Origin: JAENVT01 sp040005915
Lineage (GTDB): Bacteria; Actinomycetota; Acidimicrobiia; Acidimicrobiales; Ilumatobacteraceae
DNA length: 38,688 nt
NCBI GenBank assembly: GCA_040005915.1
Contig: JBDTYA010000014.1
Span: forward strand, 1 to 38,688
Direction: 5' to 3'
Shown: positions 1-7,820 of the stretch, in pieces
How positions within the stretch are numbered: position 1 is the first letter of the stretch
How the letters are laid out: each line of letters begins with the position of its first letter
Position numbers and translations under genes: made by a program
Notes under the pieces: model-generated
Databases searched by the model: none
Seen by the model: only the letters and a program-made list of their open reading frames with translations
Told to the model about the DNA's origin: nothing

Positions 1-537
1 GTGAGCCTCTCCGGCCGGCGGCGGACCAGCCGTCAACTGTCCACGAATTGCGCCGCCGGGGTACTCGGCATTGTGGATGTCGACGTAGAAGTTCGACGGC
101 GTCGTGACGATCTCTGTGCCGAGCGCCTGACTGATCGCTTGGCAACCGGTCGAGGAGTTGGCGTCGAGCGGTGCCAGTGAAGTGGCGACCACCGGGTCGG
201 GAACTACCGGCGGGCCGTTCTGACCGGCGACGCCGCGGTGGATGTGGGCCTGGGTCGCTGGGCTGATCGCGCTGTACGACAGGTCCCAGCACAACTGGGT
301 GCTCGTTGCAGACTCGAAATCGATCGTGAACGCCGCTGCGCCCACGCCGTCGGGGTCGCCGACCGGCGACGCGTTTGCCCCACTCATTTGAGCGACGTAC
401 GGAGTGTTCGCCGTCCGCAGGTAGCTTAGGCTGCCGGCCGGAGTGGTAAGGCGAGCGTTGCCGAAAGCAACGGTCGGTATGGCAATCGCCGCAGCGAGTC
501 CGACCGCCGTCAAGGCGGCCAAGGTTCTCTTTTGCAT
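1..537 (-). CDS. Secreted CHRD-domain protein, partial (3' end beyond window)
   Basis: An open frame enters from the left edge, so only the N-terminal 179 codons are visible. Residues 1-26 form a signal peptide (basic start, Ala-rich core, ending near VAFG). After that comes a CHRD-like domain with the CWDLSYS, AHIHRG and NFYVDIHNAEYPGGAIRGQL segments typical of the family. It is a close paralogue of the next gene (710-1642), sharing the signal peptide and domain in the same order, and the visible part stops exactly where the paralogue's C-terminal domain starts. The ATG is preceded by an SD-like GAGAAGGG. CHRD domains are extracellular; their biochemical role is poorly known. The family call is solid; the function is not known. 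Confidence 0.85.
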   Translation of the reverse strand, partial: MQKRTLAALTAVGLAAAIAIPTVAFGNARLTTPAGSLSYLRTANTPYVAQMSGANASPVGDPDGVGAAAFTIDFESATSTQLCWDLSYSAISPATQAHIHRGVAGQNGPPVVPDPVVATSLAPLDANSSTGCQAISQALGTEIVTTPSNFYVDIHNAEYPGGAIRGQLTAGPPPAGEAH

Positions 538-650
538 GTGTGTGCCCTTCTCGTTGGGGGTTTCCTTTGGATCGTCGAACACTGTCTGACGATGTCAGTG
601 ACCCTAGGCGAGACGCCGCCGCCGATCGCAGCAACCCCAAAACGACGGCC

Positions 651-681
651 GGCGCCGAGGTCCCGAAGGACGCTCGGCGCC
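651..681 (-). terminator. Hairpin terminator after the second CHRD gene
   Basis: The arms GGCGCCGAG (651-659) and CTCGGCGCC (673-681) are perfect inverted repeats. Inside them GTCC/GGAC extends the stem around a CGAA loop with one bulged base. The hairpin lies about 29 nt past the stop of the 710-1642 gene, and a short T-rich stretch follows on the minus strand. It would separate the two CHRD genes transcriptionally. Confidence 0.65.
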
Positions 682-709
682 AACTAGCGTTGCTGGATCT
701 ACCTGATGA

Positions 710-1642
710 TCAGTACAGGTAACCGATGACGTCGACCACGAAGTGGGTGGCGTTGGCGCCGGCCGTGATGCTGATCTGGCCTTGGGCATTGACAGCGACC
801 TGAGCGTTGACTGCAACGTTCTGATCGAGGCCCGCCCAGTTGATGCTGCTGGTGGCCGGCGTCGGTGTACCGCCGGCGTACATCTTCAGGAAACCGCCGT
901 TACCACCGATGCCGGTGCCGGTCTCGGTGACCGTCAGGGTCACGATTGCTGCTGTGGCGCCTGCCGGCACGGCGACCTGGGCGACGCCGTTCTGGTCCTT
1001 GCCGGAAGCAAGGCTGATGGTGCGGGTCTCGGACGGCTGGATCTTGGCGCCGGCGTTGTCGCGCGAGTCGTACGCACGCAACGGGGTCGACAGCAGGTGA
1101 GCCTCGCCGGCAGGTGCCGGGCCGCTCGACAGCTGGCTGCGGATGGCGCCGCCCGGGAAGTCGGTCGTGTGCACGTTGACGTAGAAGCTCGCCGGCGTGG
1201 TGAGGATCTCCTGGGCGAGCGTTGGGTCAATCGCCATGCATCCTGTCGCTGAGTTGGCGCCCAGGTTCGGGAAGCTCCCTACGGCCGGGACCACGACCGG
1301 CCCGGCGACGCCGGCGGCGCCGCGGTGGATGTGTGCCGCAGTGGGTGTACCCGTGAGGTTGCTGTACGACAGGTCCCAGCAGACCTGGGCACCGGTCGGT
1401 GACGCCGGGGTAGTGATGTCGAAAGTGAATGCCGCGCTACCGGTGCCGTCGGCATCGCCGGTGGGTGTCGTGGCGGTCAGATCGGCGGGGCCGTTCATCA
1501 AACCGACGAGCGGCGTCTGCGACGTCTTGAACTCCGCGAGGCTGCCCTCATTTCTGCGTGCGTTACCGAACGCCACGGTCGGTATCGCGATCGCGGCGGC
1601 AAGCCCGATCGCGGTCAGGGCGAACATCTTCTTGTTCTGCAT
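710..1642 (-). CDS. Secreted CHRD-domain protein with C-terminal VDVIGYLY-type domain
   Basis: The protein has 310 residues. Residues 1-26 are a signal peptide. Residues ~30-175 are a CHRD domain (CWDLSYSNL, AAHIHRGAAG, FYVNVHTTDFPGGAIRSQL). From ~183 to the end is a second beta-rich domain that opens with LRAYDSRDNAG and closes with HFVVDVIGYLY. This arrangement recurs in actinobacterial surface proteins. The gene has its own SD (GAGAGGAAA) and a terminator on its 3' side. It looks like the product of a tandem duplication with the gene at 1-537. The product is predicted to be exported; a cell-surface structural or adhesive role is only inference. Confidence 0.85.
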   Translation of the reverse strand: MQNKKMFALTAIGLAAAIAIPTVAFGNARRNEGSLAEFKTSQTPLVGLMNGPADLTATTPTGDADGTGSAAFTFDITTPASPTGAQVCWDLSYSNLTGTPTAAHIHRGAAGVAGPVVVPAVGSFPNLGANSATGCMAIDPTLAQEILTTPASFYVNVHTTDFPGGAIRSQLSSGPAPAGEAHLLSTPLRAYDSRDNAGAKIQPSETRTISLASGKDQNGVAQVAVPAGATAAIVTLTVTETGTGIGGNGGFLKMYAGGTPTPATSSINWAGLDQNVAVNAQVAVNAQGQISITAGANATHFVVDVIGYLY

Positions 1643-1660
1643 GTGGTTTCCTCTCGTCGT

Positions 1661-1681
1661 CAGCTGTCAGCTGTCAGCTGT
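1661..1681. repeat. Three tandem CAGCTGT heptamers
   Basis: CAGCTGT occurs three times head to tail, 19-39 nt upstream of the start codon of the CHRD gene at 710-1642. Each unit contains the palindrome CAGCTG. The position fits the 5' leader or promoter, so copy-number change could alter expression. Confidence 0.8.
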
Positions 1682-1738
1682 TCCGAAGAGGGGTACCCAT
1701 GCGCCGAGCCGGTCAACCGCGGCCCGACCGTGCCGGCC

Positions 1739-2854
1739 TCAGATGCCGATGCGTTGCGCCAGCAACTCGCGGTGGTACGTCGGGTCGCCGAACAGCAGTT
1801 CTGACGACTTCGCCCGCTTGAAGTAGAGGTGCGCCGGGTGCTCCCACGTGAAGCCGATACCGCCGTGGATCTGGATGTTCTCGGCGGTCGCATGGAAGTA
1901 GGCCTCGCTGCAATAGGCCTTCGCCAACGAGGCGACCGACGGCAGTTCGTCGTTCATCTCGGCTGCGCACCACATGCCGTAGTACGCCGCGCTCTTGGCG
2001 GATTCGACCTCCAACAACATGTCGGCGCACTTGTGCTTGATCGCCTGGAACGAACCGATCGGGCGCCCGAACTGCACGCGTACCTTGGCGTACTCGACGG
2101 CCATCTCGAGCACCTTCTGGGCTCCGCCGACCTGTTCGGCAGCGAGACCGACAGCGGCCAGATCGAGCACCGTAGAGAGCACCTTCCAGCCGTCACCTTC
2201 CACGCCGATCAGCGTGGCAGGGGTGTCGGCGAACTCGATCTTGGCCTGCTTGCGGGTCTGATCCATGGTCGACAACGGGGTGCGGGTGAGGCCACTGGCC
2301 GTGCCGTCGACGGCGAACAGGCTGATGCCCTTGTTGGTGCGGGCGGCGACGAGGACGAGATCCGCTGTATGGCCGTCGAGCACGAACATCTTCGTGCCGG
2401 TGAGCGTGAAACCATCGCCGGATCCCGACGCCTCCATCGTGATACCGGCTTCGTCCCACTTACCCGACGGCTCGGTGAACGCGAGCGTCGCCTTGGTCTC
2501 GCCACTGGCGATTCCCGGCAGGTGCGTCTTCATCGCCGATTCATCACCGCTCTGCAGCAACGTGTTGGCGGCGAGCACGACCGACGAGAAGAACGGCGCG
2601 CACAGCAGGGCGCGGCCCATCTCCTCCAGCACGATCCCGAGCTCGACGTATGTGAAACCGGACCCGCCGTACTCCTCCGGGATGTGCAGGCCTTGCAGGC
2701 CCATCTGCTCGCCCATCTGGCTCCACACGGCCGCGTCGAACCCGTCCTCGGTCTCCATCTGTTCGCGCACCGCGGTTTCCGGGCTCTTCGCCTCGAGGAA
2801 CGACCGGACGGTCTTGCGCAGTTCTTCTTGTTCTTCGGTGAAGGCAAAGTTCAT
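1739..2854 (-). CDS. Acyl-CoA dehydrogenase family protein (short form)
   Basis: At 371 residues this has the full acyl-CoA dehydrogenase layout: N-terminal helical domain (FTEEQEELRKTVRSFLE), central beta domain with the LAFTEPSG motif near residue 130, and C-terminal helical domain with the FAD-contacting VQFGRPIGSFQAIKH and IQIHGGIGFTWEH motifs. The family oxidises acyl-CoA thioesters with FAD. The C-terminus reads LLFGDPTYHR where many family members carry the catalytic Glu in a YEG/FEG motif, so that residue is not obvious here. The protein may use a Glu elsewhere or be one subunit of a heteromeric enzyme, as in actinobacterial steroid-degrading dehydrogenases. The sequence before the start is a weak match to the local leaderless promoter (AACACT, 6 nt). 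Confidence 0.88.
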   Translation of the reverse strand: MNFAFTEEQEELRKTVRSFLEAKSPETAVREQMETEDGFDAAVWSQMGEQMGLQGLHIPEEYGGSGFTYVELGIVLEEMGRALLCAPFFSSVVLAANTLLQSGDESAMKTHLPGIASGETKATLAFTEPSGKWDEAGITMEASGSGDGFTLTGTKMFVLDGHTADLVLVAARTNKGISLFAVDGTASGLTRTPLSTMDQTRKQAKIEFADTPATLIGVEGDGWKVLSTVLDLAAVGLAAEQVGGAQKVLEMAVEYAKVRVQFGRPIGSFQAIKHKCADMLLEVESAKSAAYYGMWCAAEMNDELPSVASLAKAYCSEAYFHATAENIQIHGGIGFTWEHPAHLYFKRAKSSELLFGDPTYHRELLAQRIGI

Positions 2855-2896
2855 GGGCGAAGTGTTACCGCCGACTTCTGTCCCGCGCCATCCGCT

Positions 2897-2918
2897 ATGT
2901 GTACACTCAGGTACACAT
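2897..2918. promoter_or_regulatory. Palindromic operator and promoter of the toxin-antitoxin operon
   Basis: ATGTGTAC (2897-2904) and GTACACAT (2911-2918) are perfect 8-bp inverted repeats around a 6-bp spacer. A TACACT box (2902-2907), a likely -10, lies within the element and 9 nt before the antitoxin ATG. Binding by the antitoxin would block the promoter, which is the usual autoregulation of such operons. Confidence 0.7.
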
Positions 2919-3195
2919 GATCGGGATTCGTCAACTCCGCGCCGACCTCACCGCTCACGTGCGACGCGCCGCCGGAGGCGAAACCACCATCATCTCGATC
3001 GCCGGCGCCCCCGCCGCCGCCCTCGCCCCCCTGGCGACGAGGGATGATGCGTCGGGGACGGCGCATCTCTCATCGCTCGTGGTTTCCGGGGCGTTGATCC
3101 CGCCGCGGCGACCGGACGGGCGCGTCGCCGAGGGAACCGTGTCGACGTGGGCCAACGTTCGTCTGGACCGGCTGCTGCGCGAGATCCGCGGGTGA
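2917..3195 (+). CDS. vapB: Antitoxin, Phd/YefM-like (VapB)
   Basis: This is a 92-residue protein starting MIGIRQLRADLTAHVRRA. It then has a short beta segment (TTIISIAGAPAAALAPL), the layout of Phd/YefM antitoxins: N-terminal DNA-binding fold, flexible C-terminal toxin-neutralising tail. The ATG at 2917 puts the conserved IGIRQLR segment at the N-terminus; a GTG at 2899 in the same frame is possible but falls inside the operator. It overlaps the toxin start by 4 nt (GTGA), so the pair is translationally coupled. Inferred role: binds and inhibits the PIN toxin and represses the operon. Confidence 0.85.
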   Translation: MIGIRQLRADLTAHVRRAAGGETTIISIAGAPAAALAPLATRDDASGTAHLSSLVVSGALIPPRRPDGRVAEGTVSTWANVRLDRLLREIRG

Positions 3196-3596
3196 CCGTC
3201 TACCTCGATACCAGCGCCGTGGTCGCCTTGCACCTCGATGGGCCGGCGCGTGCTGTCGTCCTCACCGCGCTCGGCGGCGACACGGATTGGTGCAGCAGCG
3301 GCCTGACGCTGATGGAGTCCCTGGCGCTGGTCGATCGGGTCACGGAGGAACCCGTGTTGCGTTCGGACCTCGAGGATCTCATCCGTCTCTCGTGGGACAG
3401 GGTGGCCGTGGTCCCCGTGGATCAACGATGCCTCGACCGAGCCGGTGCCTTGATGCGCGAACAGCCGTTACGACTGGCCGACGCGATCCACCTCGCGGCA
3501 GCCGACCGCCTGCCGCACCCGGTGCGCTTCGTGACGTTCGACCCGGCGCAGATCCCCGTGGCGATGTCGATGGGCTTTGACGTGGCGTCGACCTGA
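3192..3596 (+). CDS. vapC: VapC-type PIN-domain toxin (ribonuclease)
   Basis: The 134-residue protein has the four acidic residues of a PIN nuclease: D6 (YLDTSA), E42 (LMESLA), D97 (RLADAIHLA) and D117 (TFDPAQ). They coordinate Mg/Mn for RNA cleavage, typically of tRNA or rRNA in VapC proteins. All are present, so the toxin appears active. The start is the GTG at 3192, which overlaps the antitoxin stop (GTGA) and gives the conserved N-terminus TVYLDTSA. A longer frame exists upstream but would overlap the antitoxin extensively. Confidence 0.9.
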   Translation: MTVYLDTSAVVALHLDGPARAVVLTALGGDTDWCSSGLTLMESLALVDRVTEEPVLRSDLEDLIRLSWDRVAVVPVDQRCLDRAGALMREQPLRLADAIHLAAADRLPHPVRFVTFDPAQIPVAMSMGFDVAST

Positions 3597-3601
3597 ATCA
3601 C

Positions 3602-3607
3602 TACCGT
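3602..3607 (+). promoter_or_regulatory. -10 box TACCGT, leaderless start of the LLM-class gene
   Basis: TACCGT ends 6 nt before the GTG at 3614. No SD sequence is present. Confidence 0.55.
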
Positions 3608-3613
3608 GGCCGG

Positions 3614-4627
3614 GTGCAGTTCGGCCTCTTCAGTTTGACCACCCTGTCTTCGCCGCGTGGAAGCACCGCAGACCTGGTCGCCGACACGCGCCGCGAGGTG
3701 CAGTTGGCCGAGGAGCTCGACTTCGACGTTGCCTGGTTCGCCGAGCACCACTTCTCGAACTACTCGATCACGACGTCGCCGCTGCTGCTCGTCGCTCACA
3801 TGGCATCGGCGACCACTCGAATCCGCCTCGGACCGGCGGTCGTCGTGCTGCCGTTCTACGAACCGCTGCGACTCGCCGAAGACGTGTGCCTGACCGACGC
3901 GTTGACAGGGGGCAGGCTGGTTCTCGGTCTCGGTTTCGGCTATCAACCGCGTGAGTTCATCAAGTTCGGGATCCCGTTCGAGCAGCGGTACGCACGTGGT
4001 CTCGAAGCGTGGGATCTCATCGATCAGGCCACCACCGGCGAGGTCGACCATCACGGAACGTTCGTGTCGGCGCAACTCGACGTCGCCGTGACAACGGTGC
4101 AGTCGCACATCCCGACGTTCGTAGTCGGCTCCGATCCCGCGGTGATGAAGATCGTTGCCGACCGGGGTGCAACCCCGTTCGTCACGCCCGGCCTGCAACC
4201 GCTGACGGCCGCTGTGCGCATGCACGATTCGTACGCCGCGGTCTACGGCGACCCGATGCCGTTCGCGATGCAGCGCTACGTCTTCGTCAGTGACGACCGC
4301 GGCGAGCGGCGGGCGGCCGCCGAACAAGTTCGCAACGTCGGTCGGATGGCCGGCAACCTGCGCCGCGAGCAGCCGATGATGCACGGCGCCCACCTCGAGC
4401 GGCCGGCTGTCGACAACGAGCCGTCGCTCGACGACATCGAAGCCGGTGCGCTGATCGGCACCGCTGCGCAGGTCGCGGATCGCATCGTCGACGAAGCCCG
4501 CGCCCTCACGCTCTCGCACCTGTCATGCTTCATGCGCCTCGCCGACATGCCCCACGATGTGGCGATGCGATCGATCGAGCAGTTCGGCCGCGAGGTGATC
4601 CCGTCCGTACGACGCGAACTCGGCTGA
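3614..4627 (+). CDS. LLM-class flavin-dependent oxidoreductase (bacterial luciferase-like)
   Basis: The 337-residue protein fits the luciferase-like TIM barrel. It opens with a QFGLFSL strand, then has LAEELDFDVAWFAEHHF (residues ~35-50), the IRLGPAVVVLPFYEPLRLAEDV segment and GGRLVLGLGFGYQPREF. The terminal part includes IGTAAQVADRI, which is typical of the family. These enzymes use reduced FMN or F420 to oxidise varied substrates; the substrate here cannot be read from sequence. The GTG start fits the -10 spacing just upstream. It stands alone between the toxin gene and a convergent amidase. Confidence 0.9.
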   Translation: MQFGLFSLTTLSSPRGSTADLVADTRREVQLAEELDFDVAWFAEHHFSNYSITTSPLLLVAHMASATTRIRLGPAVVVLPFYEPLRLAEDVCLTDALTGGRLVLGLGFGYQPREFIKFGIPFEQRYARGLEAWDLIDQATTGEVDHHGTFVSAQLDVAVTTVQSHIPTFVVGSDPAVMKIVADRGATPFVTPGLQPLTAAVRMHDSYAAVYGDPMPFAMQRYVFVSDDRGERRAAAEQVRNVGRMAGNLRREQPMMHGAHLERPAVDNEPSLDDIEAGALIGTAAQVADRIVDEARALTLSHLSCFMRLADMPHDVAMRSIEQFGREVIPSVRRELG

Positions 4628-4646
4628 GCGCGAACCCGGCCAGGCG

Positions 4647-6035
4647 TCAGAGGGCGATCGGGGGAACCGCGTAGCCGTCGACGAGCCTGCTGATGAGAGC
4701 AGCGGCAGCGATGGATCGCCGATCGTGCAGGTAGGGCGACACCACCTGCACACCCACGGGTAGCCCCGCCGCGGTGTGGCCGACCGGAGCGGATGTCGAT
4801 GGCAGGTAGACGGAGCCGATCAGCGCCGGCCACGCTTCCAACGTGTAATACGGAACGGTGATCCCGTTGACCACGAAGTCGCGGTCTGCCCACGTGCCGT
4901 CCTGTTGATGGGCGAAGGCCGGAGTCGACGTGACGGGACAGAGGAGCACGTCGACATCTTCGAAGAACGCAGCCCACTGCAATCGGCGGCGTGCCCGCTC
5001 ACGATCCGCTCGCAACCATTCGGTGTGACTGGTGCCGCGGTCTTCGTCGTCGCTGATCGCGACCGCCGCGCCGATCAGCCAGCCGCCGGCGAGCCACGAC
5101 TTGTCGAAATCGATCTGCGGGCGAGCCGCTCTGTCGACGTGCACCCCGGCCTCGACCAGGCGATCAGCGACGGCGTCGAGCACGTCGATCATCTCGTGGT
5201 CCATCGGCGCCGATGCCTGGTCGAACCACGTGGCGACCCGCAGCGACCGCAGGTCGGTGACGTCGGCCGCCGGCAGATCGAGCTTCCACCCGACCGCTCG
5301 CTCCGGCGTCGGGCCGGCGAGGAGCCCGAACAGCAGTGCGAGATCCTCGGCACTTCGCGCGATCGGGCCGAAGACGTTGACGTCGCTCTCGGTGAGGCCG
5401 CCGGTCGGCTCGTCGAGATAGCCGAGCGTCGGGATCACGCCGAAGGAGGGCTTGTGGCCGAACACGCCGCAGAACGCCGACGGCACGCGCACCGATCCAC
5501 CGATGTCGGTGCCGATCTCGAAGCTCGTCATGCCGCACGCCACCGCCGCCGCGGCACCACCGCTGGAACCGCCCGGCACGCGGCCGAGGTCCCAGGGATT
5601 GTTGGTCGTGCCGAACATCTCGTTGAACGTCTGGAAGTCGCCCGACCACAACGGCACGTTCGTCTTCCCGAACACGATCGCCCCGGCATTGCGAACGGCG
5701 GACACGACTGTCGCGTCGTGCTGCGGAACGTTGTCGAACAGCGCTGGCGAACCGCCGGTCGAGCGGATGCCTTCGGTTGCGATTGCGTCCTTCACGGTGA
5801 TCGAGATGCCGTGCAGTGGACCCCACGACTCGCCTTTCGACGTCGCCTCGTCAGCGGCCACAGCACGCTCGCGCGCCGGTTCGACCGCCAACGTGCAGAC
5901 GGCGTTCACCGCAGGATCGAGGCGCTCGATTCGGGCAAGGTGGGCGTCGAGGAGCTCGACGCTTCCGAGGTCGCCACGCCGGATTGCATCCGCCTGCTCG
6001 GTCGTCGTCCACAGGGCAGGATCGGTGTCGGGCAC
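4647..6035 (-). CDS. Amidase signature (AS) family amidase
   Basis: The 462-residue protein carries the complete Ser-cisSer-Lys triad: K82 (ITVKDAIA), S157 in GGSSGG and S181 in GTDIGGSVRVPS. The spacings of 75 and 24 residues equal those of the well-studied mammalian member FAAH (K142, S217, S241). AS enzymes hydrolyse amides; the substrate cannot be assigned. An indole-acetamide, nitrile-derived or GatA-like role is possible, but no gatB or gatC is nearby. The GTG start lies 6 nt after a TACGCT box. The gene is divergent from the metallo-hydrolase at 6077. Confidence 0.92.
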   Translation of the reverse strand: MPDTDPALWTTTEQADAIRRGDLGSVELLDAHLARIERLDPAVNAVCTLAVEPARERAVAADEATSKGESWGPLHGISITVKDAIATEGIRSTGGSPALFDNVPQHDATVVSAVRNAGAIVFGKTNVPLWSGDFQTFNEMFGTTNNPWDLGRVPGGSSGGAAAAVACGMTSFEIGTDIGGSVRVPSAFCGVFGHKPSFGVIPTLGYLDEPTGGLTESDVNVFGPIARSAEDLALLFGLLAGPTPERAVGWKLDLPAADVTDLRSLRVATWFDQASAPMDHEMIDVLDAVADRLVEAGVHVDRAARPQIDFDKSWLAGGWLIGAAVAISDDEDRGTSHTEWLRADRERARRRLQWAAFFEDVDVLLCPVTSTPAFAHQQDGTWADRDFVVNGITVPYYTLEAWPALIGSVYLPSTSAPVGHTAAGLPVGVQVVSPYLHDRRSIAAAALISRLVDGYAVPPIAL

Positions 6036-6041
6036 TTGCGA

Positions 6042-6047
6042 AGCGTA
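6042..6047 (-). promoter_or_regulatory. -10 box TACGCT, leaderless start of the amidase gene
   Basis: On the minus strand TACGCT ends 6 nt before the GTG at 6035. It is only 17 bp from the divergent -10 at 6065-6070, so the two promoters overlap. Confidence 0.55.
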
Positions 6048-6064
6048 GCGACACCCGTTCTCGC

Positions 6065-6070
6065 TATCGT
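6065..6070 (+). promoter_or_regulatory. -10 box TATCGT, leaderless start of the metallo-hydrolase
   Basis: TATCGT ends 6 nt before the ATG at 6077, with no SD. Confidence 0.55.
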
Positions 6071-6076
6071 CGGCAC

Positions 6077-6691
6077 ATGACCACAGTGCACTGGGCCGAC
6101 AGCCGCCTCGAGATTCATCGCGTCGTGGTCGGGCCGTACGACAACAACGTGTTCGTGCTGCGATGCCGTGAGACCGGCGAGGCGGTGCTGATCGACGCAG
6201 CCAACGAGCACGAGCAATTGCTCGAGCTGTGCCGTCGACTGGGCGTGCGCCGCGTCTTGGAGACCCACGGTCACTGGGATCACATCCAAGCAGTGCCAGC
6301 GATGCGTGAGGCCGGTTACGAAGTCGCGGTGACGGCGGCCGATGCGCCTCGTCTGAAAGACGTCGGGTACGACGTGTTCATCGACGACGCCGAGATCATC
6401 GAGGTCGGCAAGTTGCGACTCGAGGCCATCCACAACCCTGGGCACACCGCGGGCTCCGTGAGCTTCAAGGTGCAGGGAGCGCCGGTGCTGTTCAGCGGCG
6501 ACACGCTGTTCCCCGGTGGCCCCGGCAACACCAAGCTCGACGGCGGCGACTTCGCGACGATCATCCACTCGATCGACACGTCGTTGTTCACGTTGCCGGC
6601 CGACACCGTCGTCATGCCGGGCCATGGCGTCGACACGACCATCGCGCACGAGCGCCCACAGCTCGCAGCGTGGGTTGCGCGTGGCTGGTGA
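6077..6691 (+). CDS. MBL-fold metallo-hydrolase (glyoxalase II-like)
   Basis: The 204-residue protein has the metal-binding motif THGHWDH (H64, H66, D68, H69), a further ligand region NPGHTAGSVSF and LFSGDTLFPGG, and a terminal VMPGHG. This is the two-metal beta-lactamase fold at the size of small hydroxyacylglutathione-hydrolase-like thioesterases. The specific substrate is not known. The frame is open further upstream, but the ATG at 6077 has a correctly placed -10. The 3' end overlaps the acyltransferase start by 11 nt. Confidence 0.9.
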   Translation: MTTVHWADSRLEIHRVVVGPYDNNVFVLRCRETGEAVLIDAANEHEQLLELCRRLGVRRVLETHGHWDHIQAVPAMREAGYEVAVTAADAPRLKDVGYDVFIDDAEIIEVGKLRLEAIHNPGHTAGSVSFKVQGAPVLFSGDTLFPGGPGNTKLDGGDFATIIHSIDTSLFTLPADTVVMPGHGVDTTIAHERPQLAAWVARGW

Positions 6692-7820
6692 CACCGCGAC
6701 CATAGCCGTACCGACGTCACGAACGTCGCTGACCTTCGACGGTTTTCTCGACTCGCGATCCGCTGGCTTCGATCTCGCTCGCCTGCTGCTCGCGTTCCTC
6801 GTGCTGGTCAGCCACACCTGGCCGCTCGGCGGTTTCGGATCGGAGCCGACGGATCCGCTCGCGCCGAAGGCCCTCACACTCGGCGGATTCGCAGTCGGCG
6901 GCTTCTTCGCTCTCAGCGGATTGATGGTCGGCCGCAGCGCGCTGAACCGCAGCTCTGCAACCTTCACCAAGGCTCGGTTCGCACGCATCATGCCGGCCCT
7001 ATGGGTGGCGATGATCTTCAGCGCCGCAGTGGTCGGCCTGATCGGCTGGGCTCACCGGCACCACGGAATCGGCGGCTACTTCACTGTTCGACCCGACGGA
7101 CCGTTCGCCTACGTCGGTCGTGGTGCAACGCTGCCGGTGTCGTTCTCGCACGGAATCGCCGATGTGTTCGTACACGACACGCCGTATGGGATCGCCTCCG
7201 GCGGCAGCTTCATCAACGGCTCGCTGTGGACATTGCCGTACGAGATCCGCTGCTATCTGGTCATCGGCATCGTCGCGGTCGCGGCCCGCAGGTTCGGCAG
7301 CCGGCAGACCATCGTCGTGGCGTGGCTCGTCTCGTTGGCGCTCGCCATCGGTTACTACAAGCGAGTCGACCTCACACGCTTCGTCGCCGGTCCGTACGTC
7401 GATCGACAACTCGCTGCATTCCTGTTCGTGTTCCTCACCGGCACACTCGTGGCCGTGTACGCGCACAGGATCAACCTCTTCGGATGGATCCCGGTCGCCG
7501 CGCTGATCGTCGCGTTCGTGGCCGGTCGCAGCTCGGTGTTCGTGGCCGAGCACGTCACCCAGGCCGCGATGGCACTCGTGCTGCCACCGATCGCGGCGCT
7601 GATCGCTCCGGCCGCACGACTGTTGCGCGGAGTGGACATCTCCTATGGCCTGTACCTGTACGCGTGGCCGATGCAACAGCTCGTCGCGCTGTACCACTGG
7701 ACGTCGCGGCCGTTCACCTTCATCGTGCTGACGACGATCTTGGCGGCCGCGTGCGCAGCAGCCAGCTGGTTCCTGATCGAACGGCCGGCGATGGCATTGC
7801 TGCGGCGGCCTCGACGATGA
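6681..7820 (+). CDS. Acyltransferase family 3 (OafA/OatA-like) membrane protein
   Basis: The predicted 379-residue protein has about ten membrane segments. It starts with FDLARLLLAFLVLVSHTWPLGG, in which H45 is the conserved family histidine, followed by GGFFALSGLMVGRSAL. Near the end is YGLYLYAWPMQQL, another family hallmark. Acyltransferase-3 proteins move acyl groups onto sugars, lipids or peptidoglycan at the membrane. The GTG at 6681 overlaps the preceding gene by 11 nt and is the likeliest start; an in-frame TTG lies 6 nt earlier. The stop overlaps the next gene (ATGA), so 6681-8221 probably forms one operon. Confidence 0.88.
   Translation: MAGDTATIAVPTSRTSLTFDGFLDSRSAGFDLARLLLAFLVLVSHTWPLGGFGSEPTDPLAPKALTLGGFAVGGFFALSGLMVGRSALNRSSATFTKARFARIMPALWVAMIFSAAVVGLIGWAHRHHGIGGYFTVRPDGPFAYVGRGATLPVSFSHGIADVFVHDTPYGIASGGSFINGSLWTLPYEIRCYLVIGIVAVAARRFGSRQTIVVAWLVSLALAIGYYKRVDLTRFVAGPYVDRQLAAFLFVFLTGTLVAVYAHRINLFGWIPVAALIVAFVAGRSSVFVAEHVTQAAMALVLPPIAALIAPAARLLRGVDISYGLYLYAWPMQQLVALYHWTSRPFTFIVLTTILAAACAAASWFLIERPAMALLRRPRR

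Noticed and set aside
1829..2920. Long open frames antisense to real genes (also 4776-6080, 14523-15839, 19617-20870)
   Set aside because: GC-rich codon bias opens the opposite frames; the translations are Arg/His/Gln-rich with no domain and the sense proteins are clear.
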